DNA of 64,000 bases from Niastella soli. GTDB lineage: Bacteria; Bacteroidota; Bacteroidia; Chitinophagales; Chitinophagaceae. The translations under genes were made by a program, and so were the position numbers. The stretch lies in assembly GCF_017742245.1 (NCBI RefSeq), contig NZ_JAGHKO010000004.1, forward strand, positions 620,001 through 684,000. Direction: 5' to 3'. The notes under the pieces were generated by a model that worked only from the letters and a program-made list of their open reading frames with translations, did no database searches and was not told where the DNA came from. Below are positions 9,302-17,494 of this stretch, piece by piece. The stretch's first letter is position 1. Each line of letters begins with the position of its first letter.

Positions 9302-12300
9302 TTAGAATGTGAGGTTTAATCCTAGAGTAAAAAACCTGGAGGAAGGATAGGTACCATTGTCCAGTCCATATTGTGTTGGATTCGGAAGCGTATTAGAGCC
9401 CATATTTGAAGTACCACCCTGCATCCCGATCTCGGGATCAAGCCCTGAATATTTGGTGATAAAAAACAGGTTTTGGGTAGAAACATATACTCTGAATCTG
9501 GTTATGGAAAACCTGTTCAGTAATTCGGAAGGCAACGTATAACCAACAGTGAGGTTTTTTAATTTCACGAAGCTGCCATTTTCAACCCACACATCAGAGG
9601 GAACACTATTCAGGGTATTATCATCATTAGGCAGGGCGCGGGCATACCGGTTAGAAGGACGGTTGGGCTGCCAGTAATTATCAAAATATTCCTGGCTCAC
9701 GTTCTGAACGCCTTCCGAGCCTCTTTTCTGGAAGCTTTCGAGGTGGCTTTCAACATAGTTCAATACTTTGTTCCCAAAACTTCCATAAAAATACAGGTTA
9801 AAATCCCATGCTTTGTAAGAACCATCGAGGTTAAGCCCGCCAAATACTTTAGGTTGCGGGTTTCCGATAGCGGTACGGTCTTTTGCATCTACTACGCCAT
9901 CGCCGGTCAGATCGGCAAAATGGCGATCGCCTGGTCTTGTAGCTGCGCGGTAATAGATGCCACCTGGTGCTTTGGCATTCAGGGCATCTATTTCGGCCTG
10001 GGTTTGAAAAATACCTAATGATTTATACCCATAGAATTCGCCAACAGGGCCGCCTACAGAAGAACGGCTAAACTCATCCCAGCCCTGACCCACTAACGTT
10101 ACGCCGCCATAATTTAAAACGTAATTGGTGCCGGAAGTTAAACTTGTCAGGGTGTTCTTGATCTTTGATAGTGTAAGGCCGGCCCCATATTGAAAGTATT
10201 TACCCACATTACCTTTGTAGTTCAGGGCAATTTCAATGCCCTTATTATTCATGCTTCCTACGTTGCGGGTGAGATAATCATATCCTGTTTGTGCCGGTGC
10301 CTGTAGCTTCAACAGAAAATCTTTTGAATCCCTGTTGAAGTAGTCAACCATTAAAGTTAAGGCTCCATCCAGGAAGGCCGCATCCAATCCAAAATCCGTT
10401 TGTTCGTCGGTTTCCCATTTCAGATCGGGGTTTGCTGCCTGAATTTGTGCACTGCCATTCTGGTACATTTTATCAAAAGGATAACCGAAGTTATCTTTAC
10501 TACTGCCATTATAATTGGCAGGAAAGTTCCCTACATACCAGGCCTGGTATTGAAATATTGGGATAGGAAGCTGGTTACCTACTCTACCCCAGCCAGCCCG
10601 CAGTTTCAGGTCGCTCAGCCAATTCACGTCTTTCAGGAATGATTCATTTTTTATTCTCCATCCCACAGCGGTGGAAGGAAAGTTGCCATATTTATGTCCT
10701 TTTTCGAATTTGGATGATCCATCTCGTCTAATGGTCCCGGTGATCATGTATTTATCGGCAAACTGATAGGTAACCCGTGCAAACTGTGACGCAATGGTTG
10801 TAATGTTTTTACCGTTACCCCATTGATCAAAGATCACGTTCGACATTTGGGCCAGGTCCCTGGTGGTATTATTTGGTGGGATCCCGGTGGCGCCCATTAA
10901 GGTGTTGATATTTTTTTGTGCAGAAACACCAGCCACAAAATTAATGGCATGATCGCCAAAGGTTTTATCGTACGAGATCGTATTCTCCCACAGCCATTCA
11001 AAATTGTTGCTCATATTCTGCCGGTAGCTGGCAGCGGCAATGGCAGCTGTCGGGAATTGGGCATTGGCCCTTGAATCTTCGGGTTGAAAAAAGGAGCCGG
11101 AGAAATTCTTCACATTTACCCCTGCATTGGTTTTGAGCTTCAGGCCATCATAGACGGTAGCCTCCAATGAAGAGGTGGCCAGCACATAATTCGTAATGTT
11201 CTCATATTGATTCGACTCCACGGTATAAACCGGGTTGGTGAATTTAAATACATTGGACTGAAGCGGATTGTAAAACCCATAATTACCATTGCCATCTTTT
11301 ATCTGGTAAGTCAACCGGTTGCCGCTATCCAGCGTTGGCGGGTTGATCACTAAATTAAACAGTTGTCCCGTTCCGTAAGGATTATTGGCATCCTGGTAAG
11401 TGTATTTTACACTGCTGGAAGATTTAAGCCATTTGGTTGGCTGGAAGTCGAGGTTTAACCCCGTAGTGAAGCGTTTAAAGTAGGAACCCAGTACGATGCC
11501 CTTTTGGTTATAATAACCAAAAGACACAGCTGTTTGCACTTTATCGTTGCCGCCCCTGATAGCAACGGTATAATTTTGGGTAAGGCTTTTACGATACATA
11601 GCATCCTGCCAGTCTACAGTATGCAATACATCGGGGGTATGCCAAAGGGGTAAACCGTGATAAGTATGCGTTGAATCTGCCGCCTCTACGTTGTTGGACA
11701 GCGTAGCCCAGTCACGGGCATTTAAGATATCGTATTGTTTAGGTTTGCTTTGGAAACCTGTATAGGCATCTACAGAAACCTGGGTTTTATTTCTTGTTCC
11801 CTTTTTGGTAGTGATGATCACCACGCCGTTGGCAGCGCGAACACCATACACCGCAGTGGCAGAAGCGTCTTTCAATACATCTATGGTGGCAATATCATTC
11901 GGATTGAGATTATTGATCCCATCGTTAGTGGGGTAACCATCTATTACATATAAAGGTACGTTCCCGCCACTGGCCAAACTACCAACACCGCGGATCAACA
12001 CGCTCATATTGCCGCCTGGTGCCCCATCGTTATTGGTTATCTGCACCCCGGCTGCTCTACCTTGTAAAGCCTGGTCTACCGTGGTTACAGGAATTTTTTC
12101 AATAGTTGCAGCATTTACCGAACTGATGGCGCCGGTTACGTCTCTTCGTTTTGTAGTACCATACCCGATCACCACCACTTCATTCAGGTCGAAGCCCTTG
12201 GTTTTTAAGGAAACCAGGATATTTCCATCTGCACCGATGGGAACGTCCACGGTTTGAAAACCAATTGAACTGATGGTTACCGTTGTTTCATCGGCAGGCA

Positions 12301-12523
12301 CCGAGAAAGTAAACGTACCATCTGGAGCAGTCACTGTACTGATTTTGCTTTTCCTGGCTGTTACAGTTGCTCCTGTAACTGGCTGACTGTCTGAAGAATT
12401 GGAGGTTATTTTACCGGTTAACTTTTTTTGTTGGGCAAAGGCTGCCGCTGAAACGAATAGGAGTAGCATTGGACAGACAACTAATCTGATGATCAACCTG
12501 TTGACAGTTGAAACATGTCTCAT
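9302..12523 (-). CDS. SusC/RagA-family TonB-linked outer-membrane transporter
   Basis: I place the start at 12523, giving MRHVSTVNRLIIRL and a signal peptide ending AAAFAQQ. An ATG at 12580 would add 19 residues in front of the signal and is less likely. The mature protein begins with a carboxypeptidase-D regulatory-like domain (GKITSNSSDSQPVTGATVTA). Then come a TonB box-like stretch (LNEVVVIGYGT), the plug with the SusC signature (YVIDGYPTNDGINNLNPNDI, DVLKDASATAVYGVRAANG) and a 22-strand type barrel ending in Phe (LGLNLTF). It imports large nutrients across the outer membrane together with the SusD protein encoded directly after it. No anti-sigma/ECF pair lies next to it. Confidence 0.95.
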   Translation of the reverse strand: MRHVSTVNRLIIRLVVCPMLLLFVSAAAFAQQKKLTGKITSNSSDSQPVTGATVTARKSKISTVTAPDGTFTFSVPADETTVTISSIGFQTVDVPIGADGNILVSLKTKGFDLNEVVVIGYGTTKRRDVTGAISSVNAATIEKIPVTTVDQALQGRAAGVQITNNDGAPGGNMSVLIRGVGSLASGGNVPLYVIDGYPTNDGINNLNPNDIATIDVLKDASATAVYGVRAANGVVIITTKKGTRNKTQVSVDAYTGFQSKPKQYDILNARDWATLSNNVEAADSTHTYHGLPLWHTPDVLHTVDWQDAMYRKSLTQNYTVAIRGGNDKVQTAVSFGYYNQKGIVLGSYFKRFTTGLNLDFQPTKWLKSSSSVKYTYQDANNPYGTGQLFNLVINPPTLDSGNRLTYQIKDGNGNYGFYNPLQSNVFKFTNPVYTVESNQYENITNYVLATSSLEATVYDGLKLKTNAGVNVKNFSGSFFQPEDSRANAQFPTAAIAAASYRQNMSNNFEWLWENTISYDKTFGDHAINFVAGVSAQKNINTLMGATGIPPNNTTRDLAQMSNVIFDQWGNGKNITTIASQFARVTYQFADKYMITGTIRRDGSSKFEKGHKYGNFPSTAVGWRIKNESFLKDVNWLSDLKLRAGWGRVGNQLPIPIFQYQAWYVGNFPANYNGSSKDNFGYPFDKMYQNGSAQIQAANPDLKWETDEQTDFGLDAAFLDGALTLMVDYFNRDSKDFLLKLQAPAQTGYDYLTRNVGSMNNKGIEIALNYKGNVGKYFQYGAGLTLSKIKNTLTSLTSGTNYVLNYGGVTLVGQGWDEFSRSSVGGPVGEFYGYKSLGIFQTQAEIDALNAKAPGGIYYRAATRPGDRHFADLTGDGVVDAKDRTAIGNPQPKVFGGLNLDGSYKAWDFNLYFYGSFGNKVLNYVESHLESFQKRGSEGVQNVSQEYFDNYWQPNRPSNRYARALPNDDNTLNSVPSDVWVENGSFVKLKNLTVGYTLPSELLNRFSITRFRVYVSTQNLFFITKYSGLDPEIGMQGGTSNMGSNTLPNPTQYGLDNGTYPSSRFFTLGLNLTF

Positions 12524-13163
12524 AAAGCAAGTTATTAAGGTTAGAGTATAATGACCGTTAGCGTACAATATGTGAAACAATAAAATTATTATTTCAGGGT
12601 ACTACCATGCTAATACTTTTTTAGCACGTCTTCATAGTTTTTATTCAAAAAACAATTTGTAATTCCGGAACCACGGTATTTTGGTCAAAATGACATTTAT
12701 CTGCAATCAATCTGTAGCACTCAAGGAGGTCACAGTGAAAACATTACGCCATAAGGAAAGGTTATATTTGAGGGTGGTCCTTGAATGCAGTAAAACTATT
12801 ACAGTCTTATTTGAAACAGGAGGTGAAATGTTTCAGATTAGGGTGTGAAATGTTTCAAACGACTGATTTTCCAGCTCCCAATCCTGGGTGGCCCTCACTT
12901 CAAAGGATCTCCCATGATTTTCCCGGCCTTACCTGGCCTAAGGATCTTTATCTGTTTCAGGAAACAGCCCGATCAGGTTGTATGGAGTTCAGGAATGGCT
13001 GTGTCCATTTAAATGGGGCATCTCAATAGATAAAGAAATTAAATAATATTTCGTAGCCACCGATAAGATGATGCCCGTCATAAAAGCATTCCAAATACGG
13101 GGAAAACACCTGTTATTATTACCCCAAATCTTTGTAACGTTAGGCTACACTTAAAAAACCTGT
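12524..13163. promoter_or_regulatory. Divergent intergenic region between the SusC gene and the TIR-NACHT locus
   Basis: This ~640 bp has no convincing gene. On the left is a small inverted repeat GCTAA...TTAGC (12609-12625) in the SusC leader. At 12810-12967 lies a cluster of TGAAACA/TGTTTCA words, described separately. A small open frame (12781-13029) runs through these repeats and is probably not translated. The TIR gene starts at 13164, preceded by ATCTTTG at 13129-13135, a weak match to the Bacteroidota -7 element. Confidence 0.5.
12811..12967. promoter_or_regulatory. Cluster of TGAAA/TTTCA dyads, candidate operator array
   Basis: Two identical 12-bp palindromes TGAAATGTTTCA lie at 12824-12835 and 12846-12857, exactly 22 bp (about two helical turns) apart. 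A half site TTGAAACA (12811-12818) precedes them. A third dyad, CTGTTTC-AG-GAAACAG, lies at 12952-12967. The regular spacing suggests cooperative binding of a dimeric repressor upstream of either divergent unit. Confidence 0.5.
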
Positions 13164-13550
13164 ATGGCTAATATTTTTATAAGTCACCGAATAAAAGACA
13201 ACGACGAGGCAGAAACACTTGCCGCCCATATTAGAGATAAAGGCCACGACGTATGGCTTGACATCTGGAAGATCGATGTCGGTGATTCAATAATAAAGAA
13301 GATCAATGAGGGGCTAGCCGGAGCTACCTATCTCGTCCTTTGTTATTCAGATGCAGGCGTAATGTCTGAGTGGATCAGTCAGGAATGGATGGCAACCCTG
13401 GCAAGACAGTTAAATGGCGAAGGGGTGAAAATTTTACCTGTGCGGCTTACAGGAGGTAAACCGCCGGCCATCTTAGCTGATATTAAATATGCAGACCTGG
13501 TGTACGACTATTCCAATGGTTTATCTCAACTTTTAAAGGCGATTAAATAG
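13164..13550 (+). CDS. Stand-alone TIR-domain protein, putative NAD-cleaving defence effector
   Basis: The whole 128-residue protein is one TIR domain (TIR_2-like). Strand A is NIFISH. A following helix ends GHDVWLDIW, which gives the BB-loop region. Strand C is YLVLCYS, then SEWISQEW, which holds the WxxxE motif (W70, E74) corresponding to the catalytic glutamate of SARM1 and bacterial TIR NADases. VKILPVRL forms strand D. Bacterial TIR enzymes break NAD+ or make cyclic ADP-ribose signals when triggered by infection. The gene's TAG stop directly abuts the ATG of the NACHT gene (13551), so translation is probably coupled. There is no sensor domain in this protein; the sensor is presumably the neighbouring NACHT protein. 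Defence function is inferred from family and context. Confidence 0.88.
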   Translation: MANIFISHRIKDNDEAETLAAHIRDKGHDVWLDIWKIDVGDSIIKKINEGLAGATYLVLCYSDAGVMSEWISQEWMATLARQLNGEGVKILPVRLTGGKPPAILADIKYADLVYDYSNGLSQLLKAIK

Positions 13551-15191
13551 ATGAAGCAAAAGATCCTAATTGCCCATGCCAGAGGGGAAGACACGCTTGC
13601 AGAACAACTTGCGGCACCTTTAATTAAAGAGGGGTATGAGGCTGTTCATATAGGCACAATAGCAATAAGCGAAAGTATCATTGAAGAGTTATCAAAATGT
13701 TTAACAGAAAAAACACCCGTATTATTTTGTGCAACCTATAAAGCAGTTGCCAGCAAATGGGCGCGACACCTGGTGAATGCAGCCAGAAATATTCCAGGAG
13801 TAAGGGTATTTGCTTTGCAAATGGATGAAGAGGTTTACATGGAGCAACTCATTTTGGATGAGAAATATGGGAAATATTGGGAAAACCCCACCTACACCAT
13901 GAATGAATTGAAAGAGGCGTTGCGTAAGTACTATCCAATTGATGGCAGTACCAATTCAGGTATTATCATGCAGGCGGCATTAAATAATTACTATGCGGAG
14001 ATCCGGAAAAGATACCAGCGGCTTGACCTCGACAGTCTTACCCCGCGTCAAAAGTCGGATTATTTAGAAGTACAGCTTCGTTCCGTATACGTGGAACAAC
14101 ATGTTCGCGACAACCCTCCCCCGGTCGATTTCCCGCCTGAAATCCTCGAACGCCTTCAAAAAAACAACGAATTTGAACAGGGAGAACTCCCGGAAGACAT
14201 TGCATTGGAGGATGTAAAGCGGGTAAGTGATGTGTATTATAAAAAACCGCCCCGCCCGGTGCTTGATATACTGTCAGACGTCGTCAATCAACATGTTGTT
14301 ATCCTGGGCGACCCAGGTTCGGGGAAATCAACGCTAACCCGTTTCATTATCCTATCACTCATTGATGTAACACAGGATTCAAAGATCGGCAATGCATTCC
14401 CCGATTATCTACCCCTGTTGATTGAACTAAAAAGCTATATAGATCTAATTAAAAAGAATGATAAGTATAAAAACTTCATTGACTACTTTGAATATTTAAA
14501 ACAATCAGAAGGGTATTATTTCGAAAAGGAAATTCTGCATACTTATCTTAAAACAACCGGCAAAGCGATTGTGATTTTTGATGGACTGGATGAAATTTTT
14601 GAACCACAGGAACGCGATCAGGTTTGCAGACATATTGATAATTTCAAGGAAACCTATCCGGGCGCCAGGATCATTGTTACCAGCCGCATTGTAGGTTTTC
14701 GACGCAGAATACTTACCGATACCGGTTTCAGGATCTTTACACTCCAGGATTTGGATGAACCCCAAATTAAGGAATTTGTTGAAAAATGGTTTTCAATAGC
14801 CTTATATGACAGGAAGGAGGAATTCACAGCAGAACGCTGTAATCTGATCATGGCAGCTGTAAAGGATTCAACCTCCATTCGGCAATTGGCCGGCAATCCA
14901 ATGTTGCTAACTATTATGTCTATTCTTTCAAAAAACCAGGAATTGCCTCGTGAGCGTTGGAAATTATATGATCATGCTGCTCAGGTGCTTATTGAGATCT
15001 GGGATGTAAACAAGTATTTGGAAGTCCATAAACTTAAAAGCAACCACATTGACGAAGAAGATAAAAGAGAAATGCTTCAAAAGATAGCTTTCAAAATGCA
15101 AATAGGCAAAGGTGTTGCTGCGGGCAATTATATTATCGAAAAAGAGCTTCAAAACGAGTTTGAAAAATATATAATTGAAAGATACCAGTAA
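13551..15191 (+). CDS. Pseudo-TIR-NACHT NTPase (NLR-like), N-terminal portion before an in-frame stop
   Basis: These 546 residues run up to TAA. Residues 1-128 align end to end with the neighbouring TIR protein (KILIAHARGED, then ESIIEELSKCL, VLFCATYKAVASKW and VRVFALQM). The WxxxE motif is W70-A-R-H-L74, so the catalytic Glu is gone, and the WLDIW loop is replaced by VHIGTI. It is therefore probably a scaffold TIR. Residues ~140-200 are helical, with a YVEQ element typical before NACHT domains. The NACHT part has Walker A GDPGSGKS (253-260), Walker B IVIFDGLDEI (341-350) and sensor VTSR (377-380). NACHT ATPases oligomerise after sensing phage components. The frame continues unchanged past the stop into 15225-16508, so this is the front part of one ~984-residue protein. 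Confidence 0.87.
   Translation: MKQKILIAHARGEDTLAEQLAAPLIKEGYEAVHIGTIAISESIIEELSKCLTEKTPVLFCATYKAVASKWARHLVNAARNIPGVRVFALQMDEEVYMEQLILDEKYGKYWENPTYTMNELKEALRKYYPIDGSTNSGIIMQAALNNYYAEIRKRYQRLDLDSLTPRQKSDYLEVQLRSVYVEQHVRDNPPPVDFPPEILERLQKNNEFEQGELPEDIALEDVKRVSDVYYKKPPRPVLDILSDVVNQHVVILGDPGSGKSTLTRFIILSLIDVTQDSKIGNAFPDYLPLLIELKSYIDLIKKNDKYKNFIDYFEYLKQSEGYYFEKEILHTYLKTTGKAIVIFDGLDEIFEPQERDQVCRHIDNFKETYPGARIIVTSRIVGFRRRILTDTGFRIFTLQDLDEPQIKEFVEKWFSIALYDRKEEFTAERCNLIMAAVKDSTSIRQLAGNPMLLTIMSILSKNQELPRERWKLYDHAAQVLIEIWDVNKYLEVHKLKSNHIDEEDKREMLQKIAFKMQIGKGVAAGNYIIEKELQNEFEKYIIERYQ
15189..15191 (+). other. In-frame TAA splitting the NACHT-HEAT gene
   Basis: The downstream frame starting at 15225 lies exactly 558 codons after 13551, in the same phase, with only 11 codons between this stop and its first ATG. 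The codons are CAG TAA CAA CCA. There is no insertion or deletion. A single C-to-T change (CAA to TAA) would explain it. It may be a nonsense mutation, a sequencing error, or a stop that is partly read through. Confidence 0.85.
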
Positions 15192-15224
15192 CAACCAGGA
15201 AATGCGAAGTCAGCTGCACAAAAT

Positions 15225-16508
15225 ATGATTCAGCAGCTAAGAGAACGAAACTTCATATTATCACAGTACGGGGCCAAGCTGTATGGTTTTGTACATCGGG
15301 CTTTTCTTGAATATTTTTGCGCCTTGTATTTTCTGCACGATTTTAAGAATACACACAAGCTATCCCTGGAACAATTAACAACAAATGTTTTTGGAAGGTA
15401 CTGCTATAATCAATCCTGGCATGAAGTATTGAGGTTGGTTTGCGGGATGATAGAACCTGAGTTCGCAGGTTCCATTATTAGCTTTCTTTCTGTGGACCCA
15501 AAAAAAGTTGAACTTACAGTTAATGATAAAGGTTTTATACCACCCTTACACCTTGGACTAGCCATAAAATGCCTGGCCGAGGTAAAAAAGATGCATTTAT
15601 TAGCTGAACCCGCTAAAATTTTATTGAACAATATTTGTCTTGCATTTGACGAAGACATGTTAAGTCGTCCAACTCATTTCCTTTTTATCAAACAGAATAT
15701 TTTGCCGTTTGCTAAATTGATTGGCCCTTCCTGGCCTAACAAGGATTTTTTTGCTACTATATTAGATGAAAGATTAGGCAATCTATATAGTTATAACTAC
15801 GCCTATATATATGACAATTTGTTTGGCAGCTTTATTGGCTATATAGGCAAGGGATCTGAAGAAGTGCATCAAGCAGTACTTAAATACGCACTTGATGAAG
15901 AGCCAACCATTCGGGTGTCAGCACCATTTGCATTGGCTATTGGCTGGCGGGATGATCCCGATACGTATCCCTTACTCTGTATTTTAGCCGATAAAGACCC
16001 TAATCCCACCGTTAGTTATGCCGCCATTTATGCGCTTGCAGAACATTACAGCGACCATCCGAAAACTTATGAGCTATTACTGAGAAATGTAAGAAACAGT
16101 ATTCATGATTTTGGAAGAGTGGCAGCCATAACCGGGCTGGCAGCTCATTTCCATTCCAGAGAAGGTGTATTTGAAGTTATTAAAGAAAGATGTCAGCTTG
16201 AGTCAGGTAAGTACCCCAGAACGGTTGCCATAAAATCGCTGGGCGAATGGTTTACTTATTTTGACGGCACTTATGACCTGCTTTTGGATGCAGCCAGGCA
16301 TGATGACTCACCTAACCCCGATGATAAAGAATATAAAGATCCCCGTTATGTAAGAGATGCCGCCCTGGAAGCAATTTTTCAATATTATCCTAATCATGAA
16401 AAAACCATCCAATTGCTTCGTGATCGCAGCGTAAACGATCAGACACCCTGGCTTAGAATAAGAGCTGCAGAAATGCTTAAAACAGTATTCACAAATAAAA
16501 TGGCGTAG
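15225..16508 (+). CDS. C-terminal portion of the NACHT protein: winged-helix end and HEAT-like repeats
   Basis: This is a 427-residue frame in phase with the upstream NACHT gene. Residues 1-40 contain the conserved end of NACHT modules (LRERNFIL, then GFVHRAFLEYFCALYF), which cannot fold usefully without the ATPase part. A helical region follows to ~200. From ~205 to the end there are HEAT-like repeats of ~33 residues: TIRVSAPFALAIGW, TVSYAAIYALAEHY, RVAAITGLAAHF, RTVAIKSLGEWF, RDAALEAIFQYY and RIRAAEMLKTVF. Such repeats form a solenoid and act as the ligand-sensing end in prokaryotic NLR-like proteins. If the stop at 15189 is real, an internal start (15225) could give a separate sensor chain. 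Otherwise this is the tail of a pseudogene. Confidence 0.8.
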   Translation: MIQQLRERNFILSQYGAKLYGFVHRAFLEYFCALYFLHDFKNTHKLSLEQLTTNVFGRYCYNQSWHEVLRLVCGMIEPEFAGSIISFLSVDPKKVELTVNDKGFIPPLHLGLAIKCLAEVKKMHLLAEPAKILLNNICLAFDEDMLSRPTHFLFIKQNILPFAKLIGPSWPNKDFFATILDERLGNLYSYNYAYIYDNLFGSFIGYIGKGSEEVHQAVLKYALDEEPTIRVSAPFALAIGWRDDPDTYPLLCILADKDPNPTVSYAAIYALAEHYSDHPKTYELLLRNVRNSIHDFGRVAAITGLAAHFHSREGVFEVIKERCQLESGKYPRTVAIKSLGEWFTYFDGTYDLLLDAARHDDSPNPDDKEYKDPRYVRDAALEAIFQYYPNHEKTIQLLRDRSVNDQTPWLRIRAAEMLKTVFTNKMA

Positions 16509-16657
16509 TTTCCCAGATCAAGCTGGTAGATAAAGAAACTGACGACGGTATTGAAAACTTTGTCATTTGGGCACCTGGTCAACAACATTCAAGCATTTGG
16601 GTTAAGTGCCAGGAAATTCCCAGGTCTATTCAGTTTTTGTATGTGTATATATAAGTA

Positions 16658-17494
16658 TCACTTCAGCCCAAGGCCTCTAAAAAAATGAACAAATTCAGGA
16701 AGGACATCACTACTTTTTCCTTGCAGCCAGTAACCGTTTTTCTTCTTCAGAGCCAATTCAGAAAAATAATTTTCATTGGGATTTATATCTATAATGATCC
16801 CATGCCTGCTCAATACGCTTTCCACAATTCGCTGCGGTAAGGTTGTAGCACCAGATGTTCCTACAATCAATAATAAACCAGTTTCTTTTGCTACCCTTAA
16901 TGAACTGTCCAACTTGAAATATTTCTCATTATACCTTTCATCAAACCAAAGCACATGCGGTCTCAAATAGTCCCCGCACTTTGGGCATTTTAATTCTTCA
17001 ATTTGTGCAGGCGTTAATTCCTGATCCTTTTCAAGAGGAATTTGTGGATATGGATAAAGCTCAGTACTGCATTCCTTACCACAACGGGCATTTTCAAGTG
17101 TGCCATGAATTAAAAAGGTCCTTTCCCTTGAAGAATGCGCTTTAAAATGCAAACCATCTACGTTTTGGGTAATCAATCTGAACCTGTCGGCAAAAATATC
17201 TTCCAATTCCCTGATAGCAAAATGTCCTGTATTAGGCAGCGCTTTTAAACAAATATTGAAACGATACAGGAACCACCTCCAGACCTCCAACGGTTTGTTT
17301 ACAAACATTTCATAGGTCCCCATTTCTTCAGGCATATAATTAACTGAACCAATCGTCCAGAATCCGTCTTTATCCCGAAATGTAGGAATTCCACTGTCCG
17401 CCGATAAACCAGCCCCGGTAAGAATAGTAAGTTTCCTTGATTTTTCGTAAAACTCCTTAAGCCGCTCTTGTAATTTACTATCTAGGTATTTCAT
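16658..17494 (-). CDS. Sir2-family NAD-dependent protein deacylase (sirtuin)
   Basis: This 278-residue protein has the full sirtuin core: GAGLSADSGIPTFRDKDGFW (NAD binding, residues ~26-45), TQNVDGLH, the catalytic His in IHGTLE, paired cysteines for zinc (CGKEC and CPKC), then LRPHVLWFDE and GTSGATTLP. Sirtuins remove acyl groups from lysine using NAD+, releasing nicotinamide. By my alignment the SIRT5-type Tyr-x-x-Arg acid-binding pair reads Phe-x-x-Arg (in VWRWFLYRF), so a plain deacetylase is most likely. It is convergent with the TIR-NACHT locus, 149 bp away. Sir2 domains are also effectors in several anti-phage systems, but those are usually fused to other domains; this one is of housekeeping length. 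A defence role is only suggested by position and by the shared substrate NAD+. Confidence 0.92.
   Translation of the reverse strand: MKYLDSKLQERLKEFYEKSRKLTILTGAGLSADSGIPTFRDKDGFWTIGSVNYMPEEMGTYEMFVNKPLEVWRWFLYRFNICLKALPNTGHFAIRELEDIFADRFRLITQNVDGLHFKAHSSRERTFLIHGTLENARCGKECSTELYPYPQIPLEKDQELTPAQIEELKCPKCGDYLRPHVLWFDERYNEKYFKLDSSLRVAKETGLLLIVGTSGATTLPQRIVESVLSRHGIIIDINPNENYFSELALKKKNGYWLQGKSSDVLPEFVHFFRGLGLK

Noticed and set aside
12781-13029. 82-residue plus-strand frame upstream of the TIR gene
   Set aside because: It runs through the TGAAA/TTTCA dyads, has no recognisable sequence features and is more likely chance in a regulatory region.
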